From Treponema putidum (GTDB taxonomy: Bacteria; Spirochaetota; Spirochaetia; Treponematales; Treponemataceae): 64,000 bases of DNA. Below the pieces are notes generated by a model, which saw nothing but the letters and a program-made list of their open reading frames with translations, did not search any database and had not been told where the DNA came from. Below, in pieces: positions 34,059 through 42,875 of the stretch. The translations under genes and the position numbers were made by a program. The stretch lies in NCBI RefSeq assembly GCF_000755145.1, contig NZ_CP009228.1, positions 496,001-560,000 of the forward strand. Reading direction: 5' to 3'. Every line of letters begins with the position of its first letter. Positions within the stretch are counted from its first letter, which is position 1.

Positions 34059-35360
34059 TTAGCCGAAAAACAGCGGGACTAAGAACGAGGCAAGCAGGAT
34101 TATAAATGCACCTCCCAAGCGGGATGAGATTTGAGCAAAGGGCATGAGCTCCATGCGCTTTGAGGCCGTAAGAACGGCAACATCTCCCGTTCCTCCCATG
34201 TTTGCCATACAAAGACCTGCAGTAATAGCAGCTTCAATCGGATAAAAGCCTACAAGTTTTCCTATAATTCCGGCACCGATAATTGCACCGATTACAACCA
34301 AGAGAACAAGTACAACATAAGAAATGCTGAATGCTCCGATAATATCGCCAAGGTTTGTATATGCAATACCTATACCGACCAAGAGGGCTGCGGTAAAGTT
34401 TTTTGCGACGAATTTATACCAAAGAGCGCAAGCATTTTCAAAGTTTTTGGGCAGGATATTTACAGCTTTTACAACAGCAACGCTTATAATCATCCAAGCA
34501 TAGGTGTGGATATTTACCCCTATAAGTTTAAATATGTTAGATACTATATTTCCCCATGTAAAGAAGGCTGTTGCAATAACGATAGCAATTCCGAACTCCT
34601 GCAAAGAAAAATGCCTTTGAAGTTCTTCATCATTAGGAACTTCAAATGTTCCGCTTGCAAGAAGCTGTCCGTTTCCTGTCCAAGAGGGTTTAACCTTACC
34701 GAGTTTATCTAGTACACCTCCGGCAACTATTGCAAGAGCATTACCGAGAGCTACTGCCGGTACAAGCTTAGATAAGATTTGCTCTGTGGGAATTTTCAAT
34801 GCGGATGAAAATACTTGGGAGATCGGAACGGCTCCGGCCCCCATACCTCCGCCCATGATTGGAATACCGACATAAGCTATAGCTTCCGTTGCCTTCATTC
34901 CAAAAATAGGAGCGCCTAGTGCAACCAAAACCAATGCTGCTGCAACAGAGCCTATGATGCACGGGAAGTAGCGTATAGCAGCCTTAATTAAAAGCTTTCT
35001 GTCCATTCCCAGGATAGAACCTGTGATAAGGGCTGCAATGTAAAAGTCTAAAAAACCTCCGCTTTTCATAAAGGTCGAAGTATTTTTTAAAATTCCTTCG
35101 GGCAAAATATTATAATAAGCAAGGGCGCTGGATGCAAAGATAATTACAATCGGCCCTCCCCCAAAGAATGTTTTTACTATAGGAGTATTGTCTCCGATAA
35201 TGTTTAGTACTTCACCAAGTACCATCATCAAAAGAAGGGCTCCTATCATTCCGCCAGGCAGCTTATTCCACCATGTTGCAGCAATTACAACTGCCGAAAT
35301 AATGCCGAAAAGTGTGAGCGGCATGCCCAAAATCTCATACTTTTTCTTTTCATTTACCAT
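34059..35360 (-). CDS. 2-hydroxycarboxylate transporter family protein (CitS/MaeN type)
   Basis: 433 aa, about 11 membrane helices. The two family-specific re-entrant loop motifs are present: GIPIMGGGMGAGAVPIS and CMANMGGTGDVAVLTAS. The family transports citrate or malate with sodium or by exchange with lactate. Which substrate applies here is not visible, and no citrate lyase or malic enzyme is nearby. GGAGG precedes the ATG. It starts 15 nt after the p83/100 stop, so it is the third gene of a minus-strand operon with PQQ-propeller and p83/100 genes. Confidence 0.92.
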   Translation of the reverse strand: MVNEKKKYEILGMPLTLFGIISAVVIAATWWNKLPGGMIGALLLMMVLGEVLNIIGDNTPIVKTFFGGGPIVIIFASSALAYYNILPEGILKNTSTFMKSGGFLDFYIAALITGSILGMDRKLLIKAAIRYFPCIIGSVAAALVLVALGAPIFGMKATEAIAYVGIPIMGGGMGAGAVPISQVFSSALKIPTEQILSKLVPAVALGNALAIVAGGVLDKLGKVKPSWTGNGQLLASGTFEVPNDEELQRHFSLQEFGIAIVIATAFFTWGNIVSNIFKLIGVNIHTYAWMIISVAVVKAVNILPKNFENACALWYKFVAKNFTAALLVGIGIAYTNLGDIIGAFSISYVVLVLLVVIGAIIGAGIIGKLVGFYPIEAAITAGLCMANMGGTGDVAVLTASKRMELMPFAQISSRLGGAFIILLASFLVPLFFG

Positions 35361-35375
35361 AAAATCTTCCTCCGT

Positions 35376-37067
35376 TTAAAGATCTTTTTTATCAAAAGGT
35401 TTTTCGTCTTTATCTTCCGAAATTACTATATTTGTCAAATCCGTTAGTCTTAATAAGCGTATAGAATTATTACTGTCCTGAATTAATAAGCCTCGATCGC
35501 TGATTGTTATTGGAGTATAGGGCAATACCTGCACTGCAGACTTAGCTTGAAGCTCAAGATTTTCATTATATCGGCCTATATAGTATTTACCGTTGCTGTC
35601 AATAACCGCATAATAATCATTTCCGTTTTTAACCAAAACACTTTCACCTGCAATATTCTCTTGACTTTGTTTAACAATCTCAAGGGATTTTGAATCTATC
35701 AGTACAAGGGCTATTACAGCATTACCGGACTGAGTACCGGCTATTGCCATCAGATTTTTTCCTACAATGTAGAGGTTCCTTCCTCTAATCGTATTGATTC
35801 CCGAAGTTCTAAGTTCTTCTTCCGTTTTTAGATCCAGAAGAACCAATTCAGAAAGCATCTTTGATTCATCTACAACCTTTAAACCATAGCCGGGAATTGA
35901 CGAAGCAATAGCAGCATCGCCTTCGGCTTTTTTCTCAGCCTTTTTATCTTCTATGATTTTCTGTGTATCCGAAGCAATGTCCTTCCTATCAGTTTGAGCT
36001 TCTTCAGCCTTTTTTTCGGCCATCTTTTCTTCTTCTTTTATTTCTTGTTTGGCCTCATCCGCTTTTTTTTGCTCTTCTTCGGCAGTTTCTTTAGCTTTTT
36101 TAGCCTCTTCGGTCTTCTTTTCCGCTTCTTTTTGAGCTTCTACAGCTTCTTTTTGCTTTTCTTCAGCAGCTTTTTTATCTTCAGGCTTTCCTGTTTTTGC
36201 AGCTTTTTCTTCTGCTTTTTTAGCTTCTTGCTGTTTTTGTTCAGTCTGCTGTTTTTGTTTATCGGCTTCTTTTTGCTTTGCTTCGGCTTCTTTCTTTTGC
36301 TTATCAGCTTCTTTTTGTTTTGCTTCGGCTTCTTTCTTTGCAAGCTCTGCACGCTTAGCGGCTTCTTCGCTTTCTCTTTCTTTTAGGTCAACCATTTCTT
36401 TGCGTTTTTCAATGTCCTTATCTTCATCTTCACGCATTTTTTCGACAACCTTTTTATCGGAAATAGAAGTCGTATCTACTGAACTTATAGTACCGGCATA
36501 TTTTTGGTCTGTTAGCGGAATGACTATTTGAGTTTGACCCGGCCATTCATCATAACGCAGGGCTAAACCGGCTTTTTCTTTTGTCAAATTCTTTGTAACA
36601 ACCTGCTTGTACTTTTGATTAAAAAAATCCATCTGCCCGCGGTAAACGGCATTATAGATTGTAACAAAGTGTGCAAGAGTTGCCGCATCTCTGCCGGAAT
36701 ATCCGTAAGCGGACATTAAATATCCTGAGATAATAAGCCTTACATTATTTATATGATCAACACCGGCATCTTTTCCTATAATAAAGATATCCGCATCAAG
36801 GCCTTCTTTTGTTTCCGGGTCTACACAGTGAATAACTGCGTATCTGTTCATATCTCCTGCACGTCCGTTTTGTACTGCCCCTGCAAGATTAGAGCCTATA
36901 CCTCGAATTGTGTCAACACTATCGACAACATCATGGGGGCCGTTGTAGTTAATAAATTCTATAGCCCTATTTCTTACAGAGTCAATTTCAGGTCTGTCAA
37001 CCTCAATTGCAAAACCTGAAAAAATTAACATAAGTGTAAAAAACGAAAAAACCAATAGTTTTCTCAT
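35376..37067 (-). CDS. p83/100-family spirochaete antigen homologue
   Basis: 563 aa from ATG 37065-37067 (GGAGG 8 nt upstream; the in-frame TTG at 37073 is too close to it). A signal peptide ends near SGFA-IEVD. The N-terminal domain (NRAIEFINYNGPHDVVDSVD, RLIISGYLMSAYGYSGRDA) matches Borrelia p83/100 and Treponema homologues. Residues about 205-375 are a charged Lys/Glu/Ala/Gln coiled coil with two exact-length 14-residue repeats. The C-terminal region looks like a beta-propeller fragment. It is probably periplasmic. Its function is unknown in the literature known to me. Confidence 0.9.
   Translation of the reverse strand: MRKLLVFSFFTLMLIFSGFAIEVDRPEIDSVRNRAIEFINYNGPHDVVDSVDTIRGIGSNLAGAVQNGRAGDMNRYAVIHCVDPETKEGLDADIFIIGKDAGVDHINNVRLIISGYLMSAYGYSGRDAATLAHFVTIYNAVYRGQMDFFNQKYKQVVTKNLTKEKAGLALRYDEWPGQTQIVIPLTDQKYAGTISSVDTTSISDKKVVEKMREDEDKDIEKRKEMVDLKERESEEAAKRAELAKKEAEAKQKEADKQKKEAEAKQKEADKQKQQTEQKQQEAKKAEEKAAKTGKPEDKKAAEEKQKEAVEAQKEAEKKTEEAKKAKETAEEEQKKADEAKQEIKEEEKMAEKKAEEAQTDRKDIASDTQKIIEDKKAEKKAEGDAAIASSIPGYGLKVVDESKMLSELVLLDLKTEEELRTSGINTIRGRNLYIVGKNLMAIAGTQSGNAVIALVLIDSKSLEIVKQSQENIAGESVLVKNGNDYYAVIDSNGKYYIGRYNENLELQAKSAVQVLPYTPITISDRGLLIQDSNNSIRLLRLTDLTNIVISEDKDEKPFDKKDL
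36259..36342 (-). repeat. Two 42-bp tandem repeats in the p83/100 coiled coil
   Basis: Copies at 36259-36300 and 36301-36342, differing at a few positions. They encode 14-residue KKEAEAKQKEADKQ units, i.e. two heptads of coiled coil, so copy-number change would keep both frame and heptad phase. Confidence 0.8.
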
Positions 37068-37087
37068 AAGCAAATCCTCCGTTCTTC

Positions 37088-38730
37088 CTATTGTACTATA
37101 TTTTTTAGTTTTTGTCTTGCATAATTTTGAATAATATTTGAATAAGGCCCCTTAATTACATAAAAAAGGCTTGAAATAGCAGCCCGGGAAGTTTCTTGAT
37201 CGCCGAAACGCATCAGTGCAGTTAAACAATCACAGACTGCAGCCATAAGGTTTATGTCATCATATTTGGCCTTTCCCATAACAAAACGTATACCTTCCAT
37301 TGTCTTGCCGTCGGGATCATAGGCAAGATGCTCCAAGCCCCGCAAAATTCCGGCGAGCACATCAGGGTCATCTATTTTATAGATTCCGTTCAATAAAATA
37401 TCCCTATATTCATAGGAGCCTAACCTTCCTAAAAGCTCTGCAGCCCTTGCTCTATCAAAGGCATTAAAATCTTGCGCAAAATATGAAGCCTTGCGCTTAT
37501 TTTCCAATATGGTTTTTAACTGAAAAGCATAGCGAGGTTCCTTTTCGCCTACTGCGCCGTTTTCTATTTCTTTTTGTATAACATCTAAAAGTTCTGCCGT
37601 AGTAGCATATTCAACAAAAAACGGAAGGTCATCCTTACCCTTATCGTCTTTTTGCACTATAGAATAGAAACTATCAGGAGAACTTATTTTTGTTCCCTTT
37701 CGTAAGAGCTTTGTTTCGACTCTGTAAGCGTTTAAAATTTCATTTGTTATTCCGACTAAAAGCCCGTTTTCGGTTATAATAGGGAAAAAATCGGTTTCGG
37801 GTATCTTTTTTTCCCATTTGATGCGCCCTGAGTCTGTAATAAGACAGCCGAATCCTTTTGCGGTAATATTGAATTCGTTGCCGATTGCATAGCAATGCAC
37901 CCCGCCCGAAAAATTACCCGAAGTTTTTTCTTCCCATATAAGTTCATTGGTCTTTAAATCTTTAAAAATCAGCTTACCGCTTTCAAACATATAAAGAACC
38001 TTTCCGCCCTTATTATAAAAAGCATTTCTGCATATTTCGGGCTCGGTAGTTTGCCAAAGAGCTTCGGAGCCTCCTCCCGTTTTGTAGTACGAAATTGAAC
38101 CGTCCGTACAAGCAAGAATGTACCCTTCAGGAGCCTCCCCTATAGCCGAGACGGTCTTTTTAAGCCTGCGCTGCTCTACAACCGAACCGAAGATAGAAAC
38201 ACGCAAGAAATCCCCCGATTTTAAAATCAAAACTATATCTTTGGAACCGGTTTCAGAAGGCTGAAATATGGGTGCGGAAACTAGGGGAATTTCCCATTTT
38301 AGTTTTCCCGAAGAAGTAAGACAAATTATGTTATCTTCTTGGATTATAAAAATGCGCCCATCCCGTGCAGTATGTACGGGAAAAATCGGTTTTTTCTTTA
38401 AAGGATAAGTCCAAAGAGGCATCCCTTGAGAAGAAAAGGCTTCAATATTCCCCTTTGCAGTAACCATGTAAACCAGTCCTGCTTGAGAAACCGATAAAAA
38501 ATTACTTGGGAATTCACTTGTATTTCTTCGCCATAAAAATGTGCCTTGAGAGGTAATACAGTTTAGGGCCTTATCGTCCCCTGCCGTATAAATATTTCCA
38601 TTCCAAAAAACCGGAACCGTTATATTCTTGCCGGCAAACACTAATGTCCAATGAGCGTCAAGGGTTTGTGCGGGCAGCTTAAAAGAAAAAACAAAAAACA
38701 AAAAAATATACTAAAAAACGATTTTTTCAT
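37088..38730 (-). pseudogene. PQQ-like beta-propeller/HEAT-repeat secreted protein; signal peptide out of frame
   Basis: The main frame (37088-38701, 537 aa) has repeated propeller blades (LNCITSQGTFLWRR, IEAFSSQGMPLWTY, CLTSSGKLKWEIPL) and a HEAT-like C-terminus (about 380-537). It opens with half a signal peptide and only a TTG at 38701, without a Shine-Dalgarno. An ATG at 38728-38730 starts MKKSFFSIFF, the missing first half, but in another frame. Adding one base to the run at 38700-38706 (A7 on +) gives MKKSFFSIFFLFFVFSFKLP then AQTLDAHW, a standard signal peptide. In the present sequence the ATG frame ends after about 28 codons. The mature protein is intact. It begins the operon leading to p83/100. 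Confidence 0.65.
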
Positions 38731-38814
38731 AATTTTATCCGGTAAAGGCAAACATATTAAATAGAATAAATGATTTTTAATGTTTTTTCAAGACAGCTGT
38801 TTTTAAAATCTTCC

Positions 38815-38843
38815 TTGACAAATAAGCAGACCTGCCCTATACT
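38815..38843 (+). promoter_or_regulatory. Promoter of the CPBP protease gene
   Basis: TTGACA (38815-38820), a 17-bp spacer and TATACT (38838-38843). The -35 is exact and the -10 matches 5 of 6. Confidence 0.75.
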
Positions 38844-38844
38844 T

Positions 38845-38876
38845 ATAAGTGAAGCCGTAACAGTGTCATCACTTAT
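38845..38876 (+). promoter_or_regulatory. 5' UTR inverted repeat before the CPBP gene
   Basis: ATAAGTGA (38845-38852) and TCACTTAT (38869-38876) are reverse complements around 16 nt. They lie between the -10 box and the AGGAG ribosome site (38878-38882). This could be an operator or a leader hairpin controlling access to the ribosome site. Confidence 0.5.
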
Positions 38877-38891
38877 TAGGAGTGTAGTTTT

Positions 38892-39734
38892 ATGCTGGGT
38901 AAAAAACGCATTTTAACCGTATTTTTGTGGTTTATATCGATTATAATTGAAGCTTTTACCGCATATTTTATTATTGAGATTATATATGTAGATGTGCTTA
39001 TGTATAAAGAAAAATATTGGTATATACTCAAGACTCTTGTGTATACTGTATTGGGCATTGCAGTCATAACCTTTAAACGGTTTAAAGAAAACAAAAATAT
39101 TTTACAATTTAAGTCTTTTAAATTTTCCACAGTTATAAAAATATTATTGGTTGATATCATTATAACTACACTTATAGCATGGGTTTTATTCAGCGGTTTT
39201 AATTATTTTAAGAACACTATACAAAATTCGGTTATTTATTTTTTAAATAGATTTACGGGAAAAGAGAGCTTTACTATCCGCACTATATTTAATACCTATT
39301 TTATATACAAGCCATTTGTTATTCAGAGGTTTATAATGACTCTTACCATAGTACCTATATATGAAGAGCTTATATTTAGGGGAGTAATCTATGATGATAC
39401 AAAAAAATTATTTAATGTAAAAATCGCAGCTCTTGTCTCTGCGGTATTATTCGGATTGATACATTTACATGGGAGTTATATGCAGATTGTTGTAACAATG
39501 ATGGGAGGTTTACTATCAGCCTATTGTTATGAAAAGACAAAATCTCTTTATGCATGTATCTTACTCCATTCTATACATAATTTGATGAGTAACGTTATAT
39601 ATAGATTATTAGACTGGCGCGCATATGTTATGCTTACTCTTATTTGTATGCTTGCCGGTGTAATTATGCTTATTGCCGAAGGGATTAGGTATTTCAGTAA
39701 AAGAAAGGCAGCGGCTGAAATAGGTATTAATTAA
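38892..39734 (+). CDS. CPBP-family (CAAX-like) intramembrane metalloprotease
   Basis: 280 aa with about eight membrane helices. The three CPBP motifs are intact: EELIFRG (Glu-Glu and Arg), FGLIHLHG (His) and the final HSIHNLMSN (His and Asn). These coordinate the catalytic metal within the membrane. Bacterial members act in peptide maturation, regulated proteolysis or immunity to self-made peptides. No peptide precursor gene is adjacent, so the substrate is open. AGGAG lies 9 nt before the ATG. The gene is AT-rich compared with its neighbours. Confidence 0.88.
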   Translation: MLGKKRILTVFLWFISIIIEAFTAYFIIEIIYVDVLMYKEKYWYILKTLVYTVLGIAVITFKRFKENKNILQFKSFKFSTVIKILLVDIIITTLIAWVLFSGFNYFKNTIQNSVIYFLNRFTGKESFTIRTIFNTYFIYKPFVIQRFIMTLTIVPIYEELIFRGVIYDDTKKLFNVKIAALVSAVLFGLIHLHGSYMQIVVTMMGGLLSAYCYEKTKSLYACILLHSIHNLMSNVIYRLLDWRAYVMLTLICMLAGVIMLIAEGIRYFSKRKAAAEIGIN

Positions 39735-39741
39735 GTTTAAT

Positions 39742-40515
39742 CTAAAATATAAAAGGAAACACCCTCTTAGGTTTTAAAGCTGCAAATTCTTCAGGAAATT
39801 CTTTCTTGTAGCTTTTATTTATAGTATAGGCCCTCGGAACAAGGTTGGCACATGTCCAGAAGGCAAACAAGAGACCTACAAAGCTCCAAGATAAAAGGGC
39901 AAAGCCGAACCATTCCAATATTTCTCCGAAATAATTGGCACTGGATACATACCTGTACATTCTTTTATGCGGAAAATAGTGTGCAGTATCCCCCGGTTTT
40001 CGTAATGAACGTATATACTTGTCCGAATCTATGTTTATAGCCATCCCAAGTAAAAAAATAAGAACTCCGATTATAAAACGGGGATCATATAGCCACGAGA
40101 TAGGGTACATGGTCTTGGGGGAAAGGTAAAAAAGCCATGCACCTATTAAAAAGGCGTTTATCGTATTAAATGTAATTCCCATCAAAACGATGAGGAGGGG
40201 CATCTTACTTTTTCCTTTAAGTAAAAATGGAAATATAAGAACTCTTTGAGCGTAGTGCAATACAAAAAAAAGGCCGATTATAATTCTTACAAAATTTTCA
40301 GGCTTAGCCCATACGCACATTAGGACAATCATGGTAATAAGTGTAGGCACTTCCATCACAAACCAAGCGATTTTATTATTAAAGGAAAATCCCCATTTTT
40401 TATTTATCATTTTACCGTATCCGGCCGGTACAAAAAACAGTACTACAAAGCAAATCAGCCCGACACCGAATAGGACAATTTGTGCAACATTAAAAGTAAA
40501 TATCAGTCTTTCCAT
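39742..40515 (-). CDS. Steroid 5-alpha-reductase-like (PF02544) membrane protein
   Basis: 257 aa, about six membrane helices. The C-terminal half carries the family's NADPH-binding pattern: the Asn/Asp pair in INIDSDKYIRSLRKPG, then MYRYVSSANYFGEILEWFGF and the closing YKKEFPEEFA. In eukaryotes the family reduces steroid or polyprenoid double bonds. Bacterial substrates are mostly unknown. The ORF converges with the CPBP gene (7 nt between stops). The start ATG follows TATACT by 8 nt with no Shine-Dalgarno, so it is predicted leaderless. Confidence 0.85.
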   Translation of the reverse strand: MERLIFTFNVAQIVLFGVGLICFVVLFFVPAGYGKMINKKWGFSFNNKIAWFVMEVPTLITMIVLMCVWAKPENFVRIIIGLFFVLHYAQRVLIFPFLLKGKSKMPLLIVLMGITFNTINAFLIGAWLFYLSPKTMYPISWLYDPRFIIGVLIFLLGMAINIDSDKYIRSLRKPGDTAHYFPHKRMYRYVSSANYFGEILEWFGFALLSWSFVGLLFAFWTCANLVPRAYTINKSYKKEFPEEFAALKPKRVFPFIF

Positions 40516-40523
40516 AGGTATTG

Positions 40524-40552
40524 AGTATAAATTATCGATGTATCAGAGTCAA
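40524..40552 (-). promoter_or_regulatory. Promoter of the 5-alpha-reductase-like gene, 8 nt before ATG
   Basis: On the minus strand TTGACT (40547-40552), a 17-bp spacer and TATACT (40524-40529), then 8 nt and ATG. Confidence 0.7.
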
Positions 40553-40606
40553 TAGATAAAAATAGATGAGGCAAAAAGACTTCAAAATTTTTATCCTGTT
40601 TTCTTA

Positions 40607-40635
40607 TTGAATATTACCTCTCAAATTGTTATATT
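40607..40635 (+). promoter_or_regulatory. Promoter of sufCBD
   Basis: TTGAAT (40607-40612), a 17-bp spacer and TATATT (40630-40635). The leader of about 28 nt includes GGGAG before the sufC ATG. No IscR-like site was recognised. Confidence 0.65.
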
Positions 40636-40669
40636 ATATGGGCAATTATGCAAAATTACGGGAGTTATA

Positions 40670-41410
40670 ATGAAACTATTAGATATACAAGGACTTCAAA
40701 TGTCGGTTGATGAGAAGCAGATTCTCAAAAATCTTAATTTGAGTATAAACAAGGGAGAGGTTCATGTGGTAATGGGCCCAAATGGAGCCGGAAAATCCAC
40801 TTTGGCAGCGGCTATTGTGGGTAATCCTCAGTACAACATTGATAAAGGCAAAATCTTCTTTGAGGGCGAGCTTATAAATGACATTCCTGTTTATGAGCGG
40901 GCTCGAAAAGGTATATTCCTTTCTTTCCAAATACCTGAAGAGGTGCCGGGCTTAAAAATAGAAGAGTTTTTGCGTGCTTCAAAAGAAGCTGTAACAGGCG
41001 AAAAAACACCTGCGATAAAATTTCATAAACTTTTATCTGACACAATGAAGCAGCTTAAAATCAATCCTGCATACGCGAACCGCAGCTTAAATGTCGGCTT
41101 TTCGGGCGGAGAAAAAAAGAAAAACGAAATCTTACAGCTTGCTATTTTAAACCCGAAACTTGCAATCCTCGATGAGACGGATTCGGGGCTGGATATTGAC
41201 GCTACAAAGACCGTCTTTGAAAGCGTTTCTAAAATACGCACATCCGATATGGGAATTTTGATTATTACCCATCATAATAGGGTTTTAGATTATATAAAGC
41301 CCGACTTTGTACACGTTCTTGTCGACGGCACCATTGTAAAAACAGGCAGCCTTGAACTGGTAGAATATATCGAAAAGAACGGGTACGAAAACATAAAAGA
41401 AAGCCTATGA
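40670..41410 (+). CDS. sufC: Fe-S cluster assembly ATPase SufC
   Basis: 246 aa from ATG 40670 (GGGAG at 40660-40664). It is the ABC-type ATPase of the SufBCD scaffold. Walker A is GPNGAGKST, the signature is FSGGEKKKNE, and Walker B reads LDETDSGLD, the SufC-specific variant, followed by ITHHNR. It energises conformational change of SufB-SufD for cluster building. It overlaps sufB by 4 nt (ATGA). The upstream extension of the frame to 40607 lies within the promoter. Confidence 0.95.
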   Translation: MKLLDIQGLQMSVDEKQILKNLNLSINKGEVHVVMGPNGAGKSTLAAAIVGNPQYNIDKGKIFFEGELINDIPVYERARKGIFLSFQIPEEVPGLKIEEFLRASKEAVTGEKTPAIKFHKLLSDTMKQLKINPAYANRSLNVGFSGGEKKKNEILQLAILNPKLAILDETDSGLDIDATKTVFESVSKIRTSDMGILIITHHNRVLDYIKPDFVHVLVDGTIVKTGSLELVEYIEKNGYENIKESL

Positions 41411-42873
41411 GTAAAACCATAAACAAAAATGCGGATAAACAAACAGAGAAAACAACTCTCTTCCAAGAAAGAAAGAGAACCTTTGTTTCGGATATAGAAC
41501 GCGGTGTCTATGATATAAAAGACAGCATCGACTATAAATACTCTACAGGACTCGGCCTAAACGAAGAAGTCGTAAAAAAAATATCTGCGCGCAAAAAAGA
41601 GCCCGATTGGATGCTGGAATTACGTCTTAAATCCCTAGCATACTTTAATAAGCGGCCCATGCCTGAATGGGGAGCCGATATTTCCGATTTGGATATTCAA
41701 GAGATAATCCACTACATTGTTTCCGATACAAAGCCCTTGGCCGAGACTTGGGATGATGTACCGGAAGAAATAAAAAAGACCTTTGACAGGCTGGGCATTC
41801 CCGAAGCCGAACGAAACTCCCTCGCAGGAGTTGGTGCCCAATATGACTCGGAAGTCGTTTATCACAGTCTAAAAGAAGAATTGGAAAAACAAGGTGTAGT
41901 CTACTTAGATATGGAAACGGCCGTTCATAAGTACGAAGATATAGTAAAAAAGCATTTTATGCAGCTTATAAAGCCGAATGATCATAAATTTGCAGCCCTT
42001 CACGGTGCAGTTTGGTCTGGCGGCTCCTTTGTGTATGTTCCAAAGGGAGTAAAAGTTGAACTCCCGCTTCAGTCCTATTTTAGGCTAAATGCTCAACAGT
42101 CGGGACAGTTTGAACACACCCTCATAATTGTCGAAGACGGAGCCTACCTCCACTTTATCGAAGGATGCAGTGCTCCCAAATACTATAAAAACGCCCTCCA
42201 TGCAGGAGCTGTTGAGCTCTACATAGGAAAAAAAGCAACACTGCGTTATTCTACAATCGAAAACTGGTCTCGCAACCTATATAACTTAAACACCAAAAGG
42301 GCTATAGTCGAAGAAGACGGAGCTATTGAATGGGTTTCAGGCTCTTTCGGTTCCAGGGTTACCATGCTCTACCCCATGAGCATCTTAAAAGGAGACCGTT
42401 CCCGTTCCGAATTTACAGGTGTTACCTTCGCTTCGGAGGGGCAATGTCTTGACACGGGAACAAAAACCGTCCACATAGGAAAAAACACCGTCTCGGAAAT
42501 GCACTCCCGCTCAATAGCCAAAAACGGCGGGGAATCAAACTACCGAGGCCTTTTATACATAGGAGCAAACGCAACGGGAACTAAGGCTGTTGCCGAATGT
42601 GAATCCCTAATGCTTGACGATAAATCCCGCTCCGATACGATTCCGATTATAGAATCCCATACCGATGATGTGGACATAGGCCATGAGGCTAAAATCGGAA
42701 GAATAAGTGAATCAATGGTATTCTACCTTATGCAAAGAGGCTTGGATGAGGCCGCCGCAAAATCCCTTATCATCAAGGGCTTTGTCGAACCTATCTCCAA
42801 AGAACTGCCTTTGGAATATGCCGTTGAATTGAACAACCTTATTACAATCGAATTGGAAGGAACTATAGGATAG
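41407..42873 (+). CDS. sufB: Fe-S cluster assembly scaffold SufB
   Basis: 488 aa. It forms the SufBC2D complex on which clusters are built. The beta-helix core is clear (VYVPKGVKVELPLQSYF, EGCSAPKYYKNALHAG, STIENWSRNLYNLNTKRA). The C-terminal DIGHEAKIGRISESMVFYLM carries a conserved Glu. Cys in FASEGQCLDTGTKTVH and in AECESLML correspond to positions used for sulfur relay. The length agrees with the family. It is translationally coupled to sufC and 2 nt from sufD. Confidence 0.95.
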   Translation: MSKTINKNADKQTEKTTLFQERKRTFVSDIERGVYDIKDSIDYKYSTGLGLNEEVVKKISARKKEPDWMLELRLKSLAYFNKRPMPEWGADISDLDIQEIIHYIVSDTKPLAETWDDVPEEIKKTFDRLGIPEAERNSLAGVGAQYDSEVVYHSLKEELEKQGVVYLDMETAVHKYEDIVKKHFMQLIKPNDHKFAALHGAVWSGGSFVYVPKGVKVELPLQSYFRLNAQQSGQFEHTLIIVEDGAYLHFIEGCSAPKYYKNALHAGAVELYIGKKATLRYSTIENWSRNLYNLNTKRAIVEEDGAIEWVSGSFGSRVTMLYPMSILKGDRSRSEFTGVTFASEGQCLDTGTKTVHIGKNTVSEMHSRSIAKNGGESNYRGLLYIGANATGTKAVAECESLMLDDKSRSDTIPIIESHTDDVDIGHEAKIGRISESMVFYLMQRGLDEAAAKSLIIKGFVEPISKELPLEYAVELNNLITIELEGTIG

Positions 42874-42875
42874 AT

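Noticed and set aside
36259-36342. CRISPR-like repeat array
   Set aside because: The repeats are two in-frame coding units without spacers; no CRISPR array was seen anywhere in the window.
35994-36386. Plus-strand 130-residue Phe/Ser-rich open frame
   Set aside because: It is the antisense of the Lys/Glu coiled-coil region of the p83/100 gene, which forces long open antisense frames.
40607-40669. N-terminal extension of SufC from a TTG at 40607
   Set aside because: The triplet is part of the -35 box and a good ribosome site precedes the ATG at 40670.
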